Source: Sphingomonas lycopersici (GTDB lineage Bacteria > Pseudomonadota > Alphaproteobacteria > Sphingomonadales > Sphingomonadaceae). Taken from it: a stretch of 64,000 nucleotides of DNA. Shown piece by piece: positions 1-8,653 of this stretch. The notes under the pieces are model-generated. The model was not told the DNA's origin. It did not search any database and saw only the letters and a program-made list of their open reading frames with translations. Position 1 is the first letter of the stretch; each line of letters starts with the position of its first letter. The position numbers and the translations under genes were made by a program. The stretch covers positions 186,001-250,000 of the forward strand of contig NZ_JANFAU010000003.1 in NCBI RefSeq assembly GCF_026130605.1, read 5' to 3'.

Positions 1-604
1 GCGCGCCGCCGGGATCGTCGCTCTGGAAGGTCAGCACCGCCTCGAATTCGGCATTGTCGGGGAAGGCAAGGCTTTGCCTGGGATCGACATAGCTCAGCGC
101 CGGGGCGAGCTTATACGCCCCCGCCTTGCCGCGCTTGAGCCGCGCGGCAATGTCGACCGCATCGCGCAGCAGGAAGCCCGAGATATCGACCGAGACGCCG
201 CCGTCGGGCAAGTCGGTCGCCTCCCCCGCCCAGACCACCGACGGCGCGAAGGACGCCGCCACCGCGCGTTCCTCCCCGGCATCGCCGGAGAGCGCGCGGA
301 AGCGATTATTCTCGAATTCGGCGAGCACGCGCTTGCCGACGCGGCGGAAGACGATGACCTGCGTCTGCCCCAGCCCGGCGCGGTCGGCGCCGATCTCGGT
401 CGCGCCGAGCCCGCCGGCGATCTGCGGGGTGTAGAGGTAGCGCCCGAGGATTCCGTCCGCGCCCGCCGCGGGAAGCCGGATCGTGATGCGTCCGCCCTCC
501 CCCGCCGCGATCGCGAACAAGGGCGCATCCCCCGTTTTCGCGACCGCTGCCGCGGGCGCCAGCGCCACGGCAAGAACCAACGCTGCCGCCCCCCGTCTGA
601 ACAT
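1..604 (-). CDS. Secreted zinc metalloprotease with DUF5117-type N-terminus (partial, cut by window edge)
   Basis: The frame is open from an ATG at 604 to the window edge, giving 201 N-terminal residues. Residues 1-25 form a signal peptide (MFRRG followed by an Ala/Leu/Val-rich core). The segment around residues 50-90 (RYLYTPQIAGGLGATEIG, then LGQTQVIVFRRVGKRVL) resembles the N-terminal DUF5117 region of large zinc-dependent metalloproteases, where a similar Asp/Arg-Gly-Leu pattern occurs. The HExxH catalytic domain would lie beyond the window and is not seen. The start codon shares one base with the stop codon of the TonB receptor upstream, so the two are almost certainly co-translated. By inference, a secreted protease makes peptides that the receptor imports. 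The family call rests on recognition of the N-terminal pattern only. Confidence 0.72.
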   Translation of the reverse strand, partial: MFRRGAAALVLAVALAPAAAVAKTGDAPLFAIAAGEGGRITIRLPAAGADGILGRYLYTPQIAGGLGATEIGADRAGLGQTQVIVFRRVGKRVLAEFENNRFRALSGDAGEERAVAASFAPSVVWAGEATDLPDGGVSVDISGFLLRDAVDIAARLKRGKAGAYKLAPALSYVDPRQSLAFPDNAEFEAVLTFQSDDPGGA

Positions 605-3600
605 CAGAAACGATACCTCATGTTGGCGTACCAATAGCGCCGCATCGGCGTATAGAGCGTGCCCAGATAGCCGGTCGCCGCAAGCGGCGGGGCTTCATTG
701 GTGATGTTGCGCGCGCCGATCCGGATGCTTGCGCCCTTGAGCGCGCCGGTGAAGCGATATTCGGCGTAAAGATTGGCGGTGAGCTGCCCGTCGACTACCC
801 ACGGCGCGGAGGCGCTGTCGATGCTGTCGTCCTCGACGCTGCCGATATATTGGGTGAAGGCGCCGACCGAGACATTCTCCAGCGACCAGTTGAACGACGC
901 CGACCATTTCCACGCCGGGCGCGAATTGAGCCGCAGCAGGCTGCCGCCGCCGGTGATCACCGTATCCTTGTTGATCTTCCCCGCCGCGCGCGCGGCCATC
1001 AGCGCGGCGATCCCCGGTGACGGATCCTGATAGAATTCGAACAGATGCGACACGTTCACCGCGACGTTGAAGTCGCCGATCCCGGTATCGCGGACCGAAT
1101 AGACCGCATTGAGATCCAGCCCGCGCACCGTTTGCGGCAACAGATTGACGTACTGGTCCTTGACGTAAAGCACTTGCCCGGCCGGCGCGAGCCCGGTCCC
1201 GGCGAAGGCGGCGAGATCGTCGGCGGTAGGCGCCGCACGCACCACGTTCGGGTTGGTCTCGCCCGACTGGCGCAGCAGATAATCGAGGATCAGCGCATTG
1301 CCTTCGCCGAAGATGCCGATCAGCCCGGTCTGCTTGACCCGCCAATAATCGGCGGTGAGCGTCAGATGGCCGAAGCGATCGGGGATCGGCGGCTCGACCA
1401 CCGCGCCGACCGACCAGGTGGTGGCGCGCTCGGGCTGGAGATCGGGGTTGCCCGAGCGGAGCGCGGTCACGTTCATCCGGCGCGGGCTGCCGGGCGCCGA
1501 GCAATCGGAGAATTTGGCGAACGCCCCGCGCCGAAAATCCGCCTCGCAGAAGGCATAGTCGGTGCGCGTGTTGGTGCGCGCGATGACCTGCGCATTGACC
1601 TGTTCGAGGTTCGGCGCGCGGAACGACTTCGCCCAGGATCCGCGCAGGCGGAAACCCTTCACCACATCCCATGAGCCCGCGACCTTCGGCACCGCGATAT
1701 CGCCGAAATCGCTGTAATTCTCGAAGCGGCCCGCGACCTGGAGATTGAGGCTGCGGACCAGCGGCACCGACATTTCGGGCGACACCACAGGCACCGCGAG
1801 CTCGCCATAGGCCGAGAATACCATACGCGCGCCGCGAGTATCCGGGTTCTTGCTCAGATTGGCGAAATCGCTGACCGCGGTCTTGGTATAGGGATCGATA
1901 TAGTCGATCGTCCCGTCGATCCGCGCGTCGCGATCGTCGAGCTGGGTTTCGCGCCGCGCCTCGATCCCCGAGGCGAAGCCGACGTCGCCGCCCGGCAGCG
2001 TGATCAGATCCTTTTTCGACACGCGGAAGTCGTAGGTCGCCAGCGTCGCCTTGGTGAAGCGCACCAATTTCTGCCGCGCCGCATCGATGCTGGTCGCGTT
2101 GCTCGGGGTGCCGTCGCCGAGCGAGGGCGTGGCGAGCGTGCCGCCGTTGAACGGATTATAGGCCGCCGGGGTCGACAGCGCGAGGATCTCGGCGAGCTTG
2201 GTGCGCGAGATATTGTCGCTGACGTCGCGAACCGTCGCCTCGGAATAGCTGCCGGCGGTTTCCCAGTTGAACCCGTTCCATTCGCCGCGCAGCCCGAACA
2301 GGGTGCGGAACTGCTTGTTCGTCACATCGACGTTGATCTGGCCGAAATCGCGGAAGGCATAATTGTTGATCCGGACCGGCAACCCGCCGGCCGGGATGTT
2401 CAGCCCCGGAATACGGTTCGGATTGGGGGTGCCGTCGGCGAAGGTGACCGGGCCGAACGGGTTCCAGTAATTGCTCGCCGGCACCGTGATCGGGATCGAG
2501 GTCAGCGTTTCGATCGGGCGCTGCACCGCATGGGTCTTCGCGTAATAATAGCCCGCTTCCCAGAAGGCGGTGACGTCGTCGAAGTCATAGTGCCCGGTGA
2601 GGAACAAATTGACGCGGTTGAGCCGCGGGATGACCGAGGTGCCCTCGGCGATATGGTCTTCGCGCAACGCGGCGTTGAGCCCGCCGGTCGTGGTGCACAG
2701 CCCGTTGCCCAGCGCAGTGTTGCAGCCGGACAGCGTCGCGGGCTGAATCTGGAACGCGCCGGCCCTGGTCGTCACTGCCGTGCCGCCGGCCATGACCGGG
2801 CTGCTGCCGGTCTTCACGACCGTACCGCCCAGCCACGGTGTCGTGGTGCTGCGGCCGTCGAGCTTGCTGTTGCCCTCGAACCGGGTACCCACGAACAGCG
2901 GGCGGCGGTCCGCCGACGCGGTGAAATATTGGTCGGTGGTCAGCAAGCCGGTGCCGCGATCATAGCTCGCGAACAAGGTGATATTGCCCTTGCCGCCCGC
3001 GAAATTGCTGCCGAACACCCCGCTCGCGTTGAGCTCGCGCAGCCGCGTCCCCTCGGCGCCGCCATATTGCAGCGACACGTCGCCGCCGCTGTAATCCTTC
3101 TTGAGCACGGTGTTGACGACGCCCGCCACCGCATCCGCGCCGTAGATCGCCGCCGCGCCGTCGCGCAGCACCTCCAGCCGTTCTAGCCCGTTCACCGGGA
3201 TCGCATTGGTATTATAGGTGAGGACCGGGACGAGCTGATCGTTCGCCTGGCTGGTCGGGTGCTGGACGACGCGGCGACCGTTGAGCATCACCAAAGTGTT
3301 GCCGATCCCGAGGTTGCGCAGGTTGACCGATCCCACGTCGCCGCGCGCGGCGTTGCTGCTCTGCGGCAGGTACGAGCTGTTGAACGTCACGTCGCCGAAT
3401 TGCGGGACCGAACGGAACAGCTCATCGCCCGAAACCGCGCCGCTGTCCTGGATCTCGCGCTGGCCGATCAGCGTGACCGGCAGCGCATCGTTGATCTTGG
3501 CGCCTTTGATCTGCGAGCCGACGACGACGACATCCTGAACCGGGGTCTGATCGACATCCTCCGCCGGGGCCGGCGCCGGGGCGGCCGCGCCGGGGCTCGC

Positions 3601-3996
3601 CTCCTGCGGCGCGGGAACGAAATGGGTGGTCGACGCGATCCGCCGCGACATCTGCTTCGCCGGCTCGCGCAAGGTCAGCGCGACGACGCGGCCGTTGATC
3701 GAGGCGATCTTGAGCGGCGTACCCTCCAGGATCTTCGCCAGCGCGCTTTCGGCGGCATAGCTGCCGACCACCGCCGGCGCGCGCAATGCCGCGACATTGG
3801 CGGAGGGGAACAGCAGGCGATAGCCCGATTGCTTCGAAAACGCCTGAAGCGCGCCGCCCAGCGACTGCGCCGGAATATCGAACCGCGTCACTTGTGCCTG
3901 GGCCGCCGCGGCCGCAGCGGGCGATATCGTCGCCACCGCCATCACCGCCGCGCTTGCCTGTGCGATAAGCGCCCAACGCCCGATTCCACCGATCAT
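604..3996 (-). CDS. TonB-dependent outer-membrane receptor with N-terminal STN signalling domain
   Basis: The protein is about 1130 aa from the ATG at 3996, which is preceded by a GGGGGG ribosome site; an earlier in-frame ATG lies at 4029. A signal peptide (MIGGIGRWALIAQ onwards, Ala-rich end) is followed by an STN domain (VTRFDIPAQSLGGALQAFS to GRVVALTL), a Pro/Ala linker, a plug domain (DVVVVGSQIKG, later LERLEVLRDGAAAIYGADA) and a 22-strand barrel ending in an aromatic residue (YRF). The STN domain marks a transducer receptor of the FecA type that contacts a FecR anti-sigma factor when loaded. The FecI/FecR pair divergent at 4570-6157 is the obvious partner. The adjoining metalloprotease suggests a peptide-like ligand, but the substrate cannot be read from sequence. 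Confidence 0.93.
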   Translation of the reverse strand: MIGGIGRWALIAQASAAVMAVATISPAAAAAAQAQVTRFDIPAQSLGGALQAFSKQSGYRLLFPSANVAALRAPAVVGSYAAESALAKILEGTPLKIASINGRVVALTLREPAKQMSRRIASTTHFVPAPQEASPGAAAPAPAPAEDVDQTPVQDVVVVGSQIKGAKINDALPVTLIGQREIQDSGAVSGDELFRSVPQFGDVTFNSSYLPQSSNAARGDVGSVNLRNLGIGNTLVMLNGRRVVQHPTSQANDQLVPVLTYNTNAIPVNGLERLEVLRDGAAAIYGADAVAGVVNTVLKKDYSGGDVSLQYGGAEGTRLRELNASGVFGSNFAGGKGNITLFASYDRGTGLLTTDQYFTASADRRPLFVGTRFEGNSKLDGRSTTTPWLGGTVVKTGSSPVMAGGTAVTTRAGAFQIQPATLSGCNTALGNGLCTTTGGLNAALREDHIAEGTSVIPRLNRVNLFLTGHYDFDDVTAFWEAGYYYAKTHAVQRPIETLTSIPITVPASNYWNPFGPVTFADGTPNPNRIPGLNIPAGGLPVRINNYAFRDFGQINVDVTNKQFRTLFGLRGEWNGFNWETAGSYSEATVRDVSDNISRTKLAEILALSTPAAYNPFNGGTLATPSLGDGTPSNATSIDAARQKLVRFTKATLATYDFRVSKKDLITLPGGDVGFASGIEARRETQLDDRDARIDGTIDYIDPYTKTAVSDFANLSKNPDTRGARMVFSAYGELAVPVVSPEMSVPLVRSLNLQVAGRFENYSDFGDIAVPKVAGSWDVVKGFRLRGSWAKSFRAPNLEQVNAQVIARTNTRTDYAFCEADFRRGAFAKFSDCSAPGSPRRMNVTALRSGNPDLQPERATTWSVGAVVEPPIPDRFGHLTLTADYWRVKQTGLIGIFGEGNALILDYLLRQSGETNPNVVRAAPTADDLAAFAGTGLAPAGQVLYVKDQYVNLLPQTVRGLDLNAVYSVRDTGIGDFNVAVNVSHLFEFYQDPSPGIAALMAARAAGKINKDTVITGGGSLLRLNSRPAWKWSASFNWSLENVSVGAFTQYIGSVEDDSIDSASAPWVVDGQLTANLYAEYRFTGALKGASIRIGARNITNEAPPLAATGYLGTLYTPMRRYWYANMRYRF

Positions 3997-4181
3997 CAAT
4001 CTTACCCCCCGGTACGACCGAGCCGGCATTTTCCGACCCTCATCCTTCCAAGACGGGCGATGCGCGCATTCCCCCCACCCTCGCGGAGGAATTTCTTGCA
4101 CTTTTATGTCTCGGCGCGTGCGCCGCGAGCGTTTCTGCGCCTCTCAGCGGCGCGGTTCGCGCAAGTTTGCGCTTACGACCG

Positions 4182-4391
4182 TTACGCTTCTGCGGAAAGC
4201 GGCCGCGCCGGCTCGTCGGCGACATCCTCCAGCCGCCTGAGCTTGTCGGTGAGCAGCCGCGCGGCGACGAGCCGGGCCATCAATCTGCGATCCGGATCGT
4301 GGTGCTGAAGCTCGTTGAGCAGCGTCGTCGACCAATCGCCTATTCCGGACTGCAAGGCGGTGACCAGCTCGTCCCGGTTAACCTGTCGCAT
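4182..4391 (-). CDS. Small protein of unknown function between sigma factor and TonB receptor
   Basis: This is a 69-aa frame starting MRQVNRDELVTALQSGIGDW. Its ATG at 4391 has a GGAGTGA ribosome site eight bases upstream. The sequence is predicted to be largely helical, rich in Leu, Arg, Asp and Glu, with no signal peptide or membrane segment. It lies on the same strand as the TonB receptor, 185 bp upstream of it, and is divergent from the ECF sigma gene (178-bp gap). I do not recognise a family. Its position inside a FecI/FecR/receptor locus suggests a cytoplasmic accessory role, but that is inference. It could also be a chance frame in GC-rich DNA; the good ribosome site and compact hydrophilic composition argue otherwise. 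Confidence 0.5.
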   Translation of the reverse strand: MRQVNRDELVTALQSGIGDWSTTLLNELQHHDPDRRLMARLVAARLLTDKLRRLEDVADEPARPLSAEA

Positions 4392-4569
4392 CGCGAATCA
4401 CTCCGTGGGGGGATTTGGAACGAAGCAGGAACATTGCATGTAGGAAAGCGGATTTTCATCACCCCCTCCACCGAACAAGCAAAGGTAATCCCGCGCCTTT
4501 TTACCTCCCAACCGCAGAAATCCACGCTTCGCGCATTAGCTCTCGACAAGCCCCGCGCCGCCCGCTTTC

Positions 4570-5196
4570 ATGCCAGCGAGCGAAAAGGCCGGGGGGAAAG
4601 CGCTGAACGATCGCGACGAGCGGCTGGCCTGGTTCAAGGCCGTGATCCTGCCGTATCAGCCGGTGCTGCGGCGCCGGTTGTGGCGGCTGGTGCGCAATCC
4701 GCACGATCTCGACGATCTGGTCGCGGAGGTGATGACGCGCACCTATGCCTATGACGGCTGGCGCGAGGTGCGCAACGGGCTCGCCTTCATCACCCGCGCG
4801 GCGCACAATATCCTGATCGACCAGCAGCGCCGCGAAGTGATCGTCTCGTTCGATTATATGGCCGATCTGGAGACGTTGCAGCGCAGCGTCTCCTATGACG
4901 AGATGTTCGACGCGCGCGATGCGCTGCGTCACTTGGAGGCGGTGATCGAACGATTGCCCCCGCAACCGCGCCGCGCCTTTCTGCTGCGCCGCGTGCAGGG
5001 GCATTCGGTCGGCGAGGTGGCGGAAATCATGGGGATATCCGTCTCAACCGTGGAGAAGCATCTGACGAAGGCGCTCGCCCGTATCGCGGCCGAGCGCGCC
5101 GAGCAGGAGGATAATTGCGTTGTCCAGCGGGACGAAAGCGGCGAACGAGCGCAAGGCGATCCGCGCCGCGGCGGCGGCCTGGGTGGTGCGCCTTGA
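4570..5196 (+). CDS. ECF RNA polymerase sigma factor, FecI-like
   Basis: The 208-aa frame has region 2 (LRRRLWRLVRNPHDLDDLVAEVMTRTY compressed around residues 35-62) and region 4 with a helix-turn-helix (LPPQPRRAFLLRR, then VGEVAEIMGISVSTVEKHL, about residues 130-165). This is the architecture of FecI-type sigma factors that turn on iron or substrate TonB receptors. The ATG at 4570 lacks a clear ribosome site; a CTG at 4603 preceded by GGGGGGAAAG is an alternative start. The C-terminal 25 residues overlap the next gene by 77 bp in another frame, which is unusually long and implies tight coupling with FecR. The target is likely the divergent receptor unit. Confidence 0.88.
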   Translation: MPASEKAGGKALNDRDERLAWFKAVILPYQPVLRRRLWRLVRNPHDLDDLVAEVMTRTYAYDGWREVRNGLAFITRAAHNILIDQQRREVIVSFDYMADLETLQRSVSYDEMFDARDALRHLEAVIERLPPQPRRAFLLRRVQGHSVGEVAEIMGISVSTVEKHLTKALARIAAERAEQEDNCVVQRDESGERAQGDPRRGGGLGGAP

Positions 5197-6157
5197 CGCC
5201 GCCCCGGGCGATCCCAGCCTGCGCGACGACGCCGATCGCTGGATAGACGCCGATCCGCGCCACGCGGTCGCGTTCGCCGAGGCGCAGCTCGCCTGGGAAG
5301 CCGCGCCGCACACCCGGTTACGCGACGAGGAGGGGCAGGACGAGGAAGCGACCGCGCCCGAGGAGGCACTGGTCCCCGCCGCGCCGATGATCAGCCGGCG
5401 CGCGGTGGGGCTCGGGTTGCTCGCGGCATCGGCGGTGGGGGCGGTCGGGCTCGGCCGGCTGCTCCTTCCCGGGGAGGAGCGCCGCGCCACGACGCGCGGC
5501 GAGCAAAGCCTGACGCGGCTTGCCGACGGTTCGTCGATCCGGCTCAACACCGCGACGACGCTGGCGATCAGCCTCAGCGGCGCGCGGCGCAAGGTAAGGA
5601 TGATCGAGGGCGAGGCGCTGTTCGACGTCGCGCGCGATCCGCGTCGTCCGTTCATCGTCGATCTCGGTGACGCCGAGGTACGGGTGATCGGCACGAGCTT
5701 CAACATCCGCAAACGCGCCGATCGCACCGAACTGACCGTGACGCGCGGGCTGGTCGCGGTAAGCGATGTCGAAGGGCAATCGATCCGCGTCGGCGCGGGC
5801 GAGACGACGCTGATCCGCCCCGGCGTGCTCGCGGTGGCCGACCCCGGCGAGGCGTTGATCCGCCAGCGCACCGCATGGCAGGACGGGGTGATCGAGCTCA
5901 ACGACGAGACGATCGAGGAGGCGGTGGCTGAGTTCAACCGCTATCGCGACCAGCCGATCGTGGTGGCCGATCCGCGGATCGGCTCGCTGGTGATCTCGGG
6001 CCGGTTCGGGATCCACGAAAGCCGCGAATTCGTCGAGGCGCTGAAAAGCAGCTTCGCGATCGCCGCGGTGACGACCGCCAACGGGTCGATCGCGCTGACC
6101 GGCGCCGAAGGACCCGCCCCACGGATCGCGCCCGCGCCGGGGCGAGCGGCGGAATGA
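5120..6157 (+). CDS. FecR-family anti-sigma factor / signal transducer
   Basis: The 345-aa protein starts at a TTG (5120) with GGAGG upstream. Residues 15-60 match the cytoplasmic DUF4880 sigma-binding region (WVVRLDAAPGD, DRWIDADPRHAVAFAEA). One membrane segment lies near residues 97-113 (GLGLLAASAVGAVGLG). The periplasmic FecR domain follows (LADGSSIRLNTATTLAI, GEALFDVARDPRRPFIVD, VIGTSFNIR), then a C-terminal STN-like region (VISGRFGIHESREFVEAL). In this family the periplasmic part reads the loaded receptor's STN domain and the cytoplasmic part frees or activates the sigma factor. Gene order sigma then FecR, with overlap, is standard. Confidence 0.92.
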   Translation: MSSGTKAANERKAIRAAAAAWVVRLDAAPGDPSLRDDADRWIDADPRHAVAFAEAQLAWEAAPHTRLRDEEGQDEEATAPEEALVPAAPMISRRAVGLGLLAASAVGAVGLGRLLLPGEERRATTRGEQSLTRLADGSSIRLNTATTLAISLSGARRKVRMIEGEALFDVARDPRRPFIVDLGDAEVRVIGTSFNIRKRADRTELTVTRGLVAVSDVEGQSIRVGAGETTLIRPGVLAVADPGEALIRQRTAWQDGVIELNDETIEEAVAEFNRYRDQPIVVADPRIGSLVISGRFGIHESREFVEALKSSFAIAAVTTANGSIALTGAEGPAPRIAPAPGRAAE

Positions 6158-6271
6158 CGCGACGGCGGACCGGCAGGACGGAAGCGACGGGCCGGTCGAC
6201 AACGAATATGTCGGTAGCCTGTATGACGACGGCTCATAGATCCCGATTAGAGTATCCGTAAGAAACGTGGT

Positions 6272-6340
6272 CCACCCCGGCGAAGGCCGGGGTCCAGCAA
6301 CGGGCCGGTCGTAACTGGACCCCGGCCTTCGCCGGGGTGG
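6272..6340. repeat. Perfect inverted repeat, sphingomonad-type intergenic palindrome
   Basis: Two 25-bp arms (6272-6296 and 6316-6340) are exact reverse complements around a 19-bp spacer. Each arm is itself partly palindromic (CCGGCGAAGGCCGG core). It lies in the 436-bp gap between the FecR gene and the convergent histidine kinase gene, and could also act as a bidirectional transcription end. Apart from this and the next repeat I see nothing else in the gap. Confidence 0.85.
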
Positions 6341-6354
6341 TTAGTCCTATCCTT

Positions 6355-6409
6355 GTGTCCCCGCGAAGGCGGGGACCCAGTCTGGGCTCCCGCCTTCGCG
6401 GGAGCACAA
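6355..6409. repeat. Second intergenic palindrome, related family
   Basis: Imperfect inverted arms of about 26 bp (CCGCGAAGGCGGGGACC core on the left, CTCCCGCCTTCGCGGGAG core on the right) meet almost without spacer. A diverged copy of the same two arms is found at 27451-27593, there pulled apart by about 95 bp. Confidence 0.75.
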
Positions 6410-6593
6410 GGGGCTTGGTGTACCCCCAATTAAACGCGACGCGCCAGACGACTCATGCAATGAATGACTTTTTTACAATATCTTAAGTGGCGATCCGTTG
6501 TTCTTAGGCGAAGTATCATTCGTGTGAACTTCGTGAACTTTGCGAAGGTCTACACGCGGTGCCCCGGAGGCGGAACGATGCGGATTGACGCAC

Positions 6594-7937
6594 TCAGATC
6601 CTCGGCAACCGCAGCACCGCGCTGAGCCCTGGCGCGGCATCCTCGATCGCCAGCGTGCCGCCGTGCGCGCGTGCGATCGCATCGACGAGGTTGAGCCCCA
6701 GCCCATGGCCATGCGCCGCGCGGCTGCGATCGAGCCGCACGAAGCGCTCGACGATCCGCGCGCGGTCCGCGGCCGCCACCCCCGGCCCGTCGTCGGCCAC
6801 CTCCAGCCGCGCGATCCCCGGCTCGGCGCGCAAGGTCAGGCGGATCGCGGTGCCCGGCGGGGTGTGCGCCTGGGCATTGTCGAGCAGGTTGATCACCGCC
6901 TGCGCGATCAGCTCGCGATCGCCCGGCACCGCGATGCCCGGCGCGATATCGCACGCCAGCGTCCGCCCCTTGTCCGTAACCGCGGGGGCGTAGCTGTCGA
7001 CGAGATCCTCGGCGAGCGCGGTGAGATCGACCGTGACGAAGCCCTGCCGCACGTCCCCGGCGTCGACCTCCACGATGCGCAGGATTCCGCCGAACAGCGC
7101 TAGCGTCGCATCCGCCTGCTCGACCGCTTTGGCGATCGCCGCGCGCTGGGCGGCGGGATCGTCGACCGAAAGCGCCGCTTCGAGCCCGGCGCGCAGCCGC
7201 GCGAGCGGGGTGCGCAGATCGTGCGCGACATCGGCCGACACCTGGCGGAGATTGTCGAGCAGCCGCGCGATCCGTTCGAGCATCAGGTTGAGCGCGATGC
7301 CGAGTTGGTCGAATTCATCGCCGCGCGGCGATACCGGCACGCGGCGGCGCATGTCGCCGGCGATGATCGCTTGCGCGGTGCCGCTGATCCGGTCGAGTCG
7401 CCGGCGGAGATAGCTGCCGAGCACCAGCGCTCCGCCCGCGCCGATCGCGAGGATCAGCACGAGCACCCCGGCGAACAGTGACAGGATCAGCCGGTCGAGC
7501 CGCTCCAGCACCTGCGAATCGATCCCCACGACGAGCGACAGGTTGCGATCGAGCCGCGTCGTCAGCGCGCGCGCATGATCGAGCCCCTCGACCGGATCGC
7601 GGAACGCGACGTTCGAATAGCCCGGCGGGGGCAGATCGAGGTCGAAGCTGCCCGCGACTTTCCTGCCCGACGCGTCGAACAGGGCATAGCCGAAGGTGAC
7701 CACGCCGTTGGTCGATCCCCGTTCGCCGATCGCGTCGATCAGCCCGGCATAACCCTCCGTGCGATAGCTGCGTTCGAGCGCGGCGGTCGCCTCGCCCAGC
7801 GCGAGATCCTGCTCGCCGCGCAAGGCCCGCTCGGCCGCGACATAGACCAGCACCCCGAGCAGCGCGACCGCCAGCGCGAACGCCCCCGAATAGATGAACG
7901 CGATGCGATAGACGGCGCTGCGCCGCTTCTCAGTCAC
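6594..7937 (-). CDS. Sensor histidine kinase (two-component system)
   Basis: The 447-aa protein has two membrane segments (about residues 11-35 and 150-175) flanking a roughly 115-residue periplasmic sensor region, then a HAMP region, the H-box (VAHDLRTPLARLR, His239), an N-box (DRELIAQAVINLLDNAQAH) and G-boxes (VADDGPGV, GHGLGLNLV). It overlaps the response regulator by 8 bp and is the last gene of a minus-strand unit with that regulator and a YVTN propeller protein. The unit is divergent from an RND efflux operon, so an efflux-inducing signal (metal or toxic compound) is a reasonable guess. The sensor region gives no clear metal-binding motif. Confidence 0.93.
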   Translation of the reverse strand: MTEKRRSAVYRIAFIYSGAFALAVALLGVLVYVAAERALRGEQDLALGEATAALERSYRTEGYAGLIDAIGERGSTNGVVTFGYALFDASGRKVAGSFDLDLPPPGYSNVAFRDPVEGLDHARALTTRLDRNLSLVVGIDSQVLERLDRLILSLFAGVLVLILAIGAGGALVLGSYLRRRLDRISGTAQAIIAGDMRRRVPVSPRGDEFDQLGIALNLMLERIARLLDNLRQVSADVAHDLRTPLARLRAGLEAALSVDDPAAQRAAIAKAVEQADATLALFGGILRIVEVDAGDVRQGFVTVDLTALAEDLVDSYAPAVTDKGRTLACDIAPGIAVPGDRELIAQAVINLLDNAQAHTPPGTAIRLTLRAEPGIARLEVADDGPGVAAADRARIVERFVRLDRSRAAHGHGLGLNLVDAIARAHGGTLAIEDAAPGLSAVLRLPRI

Positions 7938-8607
7938 CGCCGCGCATCCGATATCCCACCCCGCGCAACGTCTCGATCGGGTCGCTGTCGAACCCCTCGT
8001 TGAGCTTGCCGCGCATCCGGCTCAAATGGCTTTCGACGATATTGGTCTGCGGATCGAAGTGGAAACCCCACACTTCCTCCAGCAACATCGCGCGGGTGAC
8101 GATCCGCCCGGCGTTGCGCATCAATTGCTCGAGGATGCCGAATTCGCGCGGCTGGAGCCGGATCTCGCGTGCGCCGCGCCGCACCTCGCGCCGTAACAGA
8201 TCGAGCGTCACGTCGCCGACGTGGAAGCGCGTCGGCGCCTCGGCCAGCGGCGGGCGGCGCAGCAACGCCCCGACCCGCGCCGAAAGCTCCGCGAACGCGA
8301 ACGGCTTGACGAGATAATCGTCCGCCCCCGCTTCCAGCCCGGCAACGCGATCGCCGATGCTGCCCAGCGCGGTCAGCATGATCACCGGCACCCTGATCCC
8401 CGCGGCGCGCCAGCGGCGGACCACTTCCAGCCCGTCGACCCCGGGCAGCATGCGATCGACCACCGCAAGATCGAAATCCGCCGCGTCGCCCGCGCGATGC
8501 GCGGCATCGCCGTCGGCGACGTGCGTCACCTTATGACCGGCGTCGGCCAGCCCGCGTTCGACCAGCGCCGCAGTTTCGGCATCGTCCTCGGCAAGCAGAA
8601 TGTGCAT
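7930..8607 (-). CDS. OmpR/PhoB-family response regulator
   Basis: This is a 225-aa protein from the ATG at 8607 (start MHILLAEDD). The receiver domain carries the acidic pair (EDD, residues 7-9), the phospho-acceptor Asp51 (LAVVDRMLPG) and the conserved Lys (DDYLVKPF). The C-terminal winged helix (LQPREFGILEQLMRNAGRIV, ESHLSRMRGKL, LRGVGYRMR) is of OmpR type. An in-frame upstream ATG at 8643 would add 12 residues without homology to receivers. The 3' end overlaps the kinase by 8 bp, the usual arrangement for a cognate pair. The likely target is the divergent efflux operon starting at 9783. Confidence 0.94.
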   Translation of the reverse strand: MHILLAEDDAETAALVERGLADAGHKVTHVADGDAAHRAGDAADFDLAVVDRMLPGVDGLEVVRRWRAAGIRVPVIMLTALGSIGDRVAGLEAGADDYLVKPFAFAELSARVGALLRRPPLAEAPTRFHVGDVTLDLLRREVRRGAREIRLQPREFGILEQLMRNAGRIVTRAMLLEEVWGFHFDPQTNIVESHLSRMRGKLNEGFDSDPIETLRGVGYRMRGGD

Positions 8608-8653
8608 CGGGGCCGTGTTGCGCGCTGCCACGCGAAACCGCAATCCGTGCCGC

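Noticed and set aside
4440..4560. A FecI-type promoter in the sigma/receptor intergenic region
   Set aside because: No sequence matches a known FecI consensus convincingly; promoter consensus differs between FecI groups.
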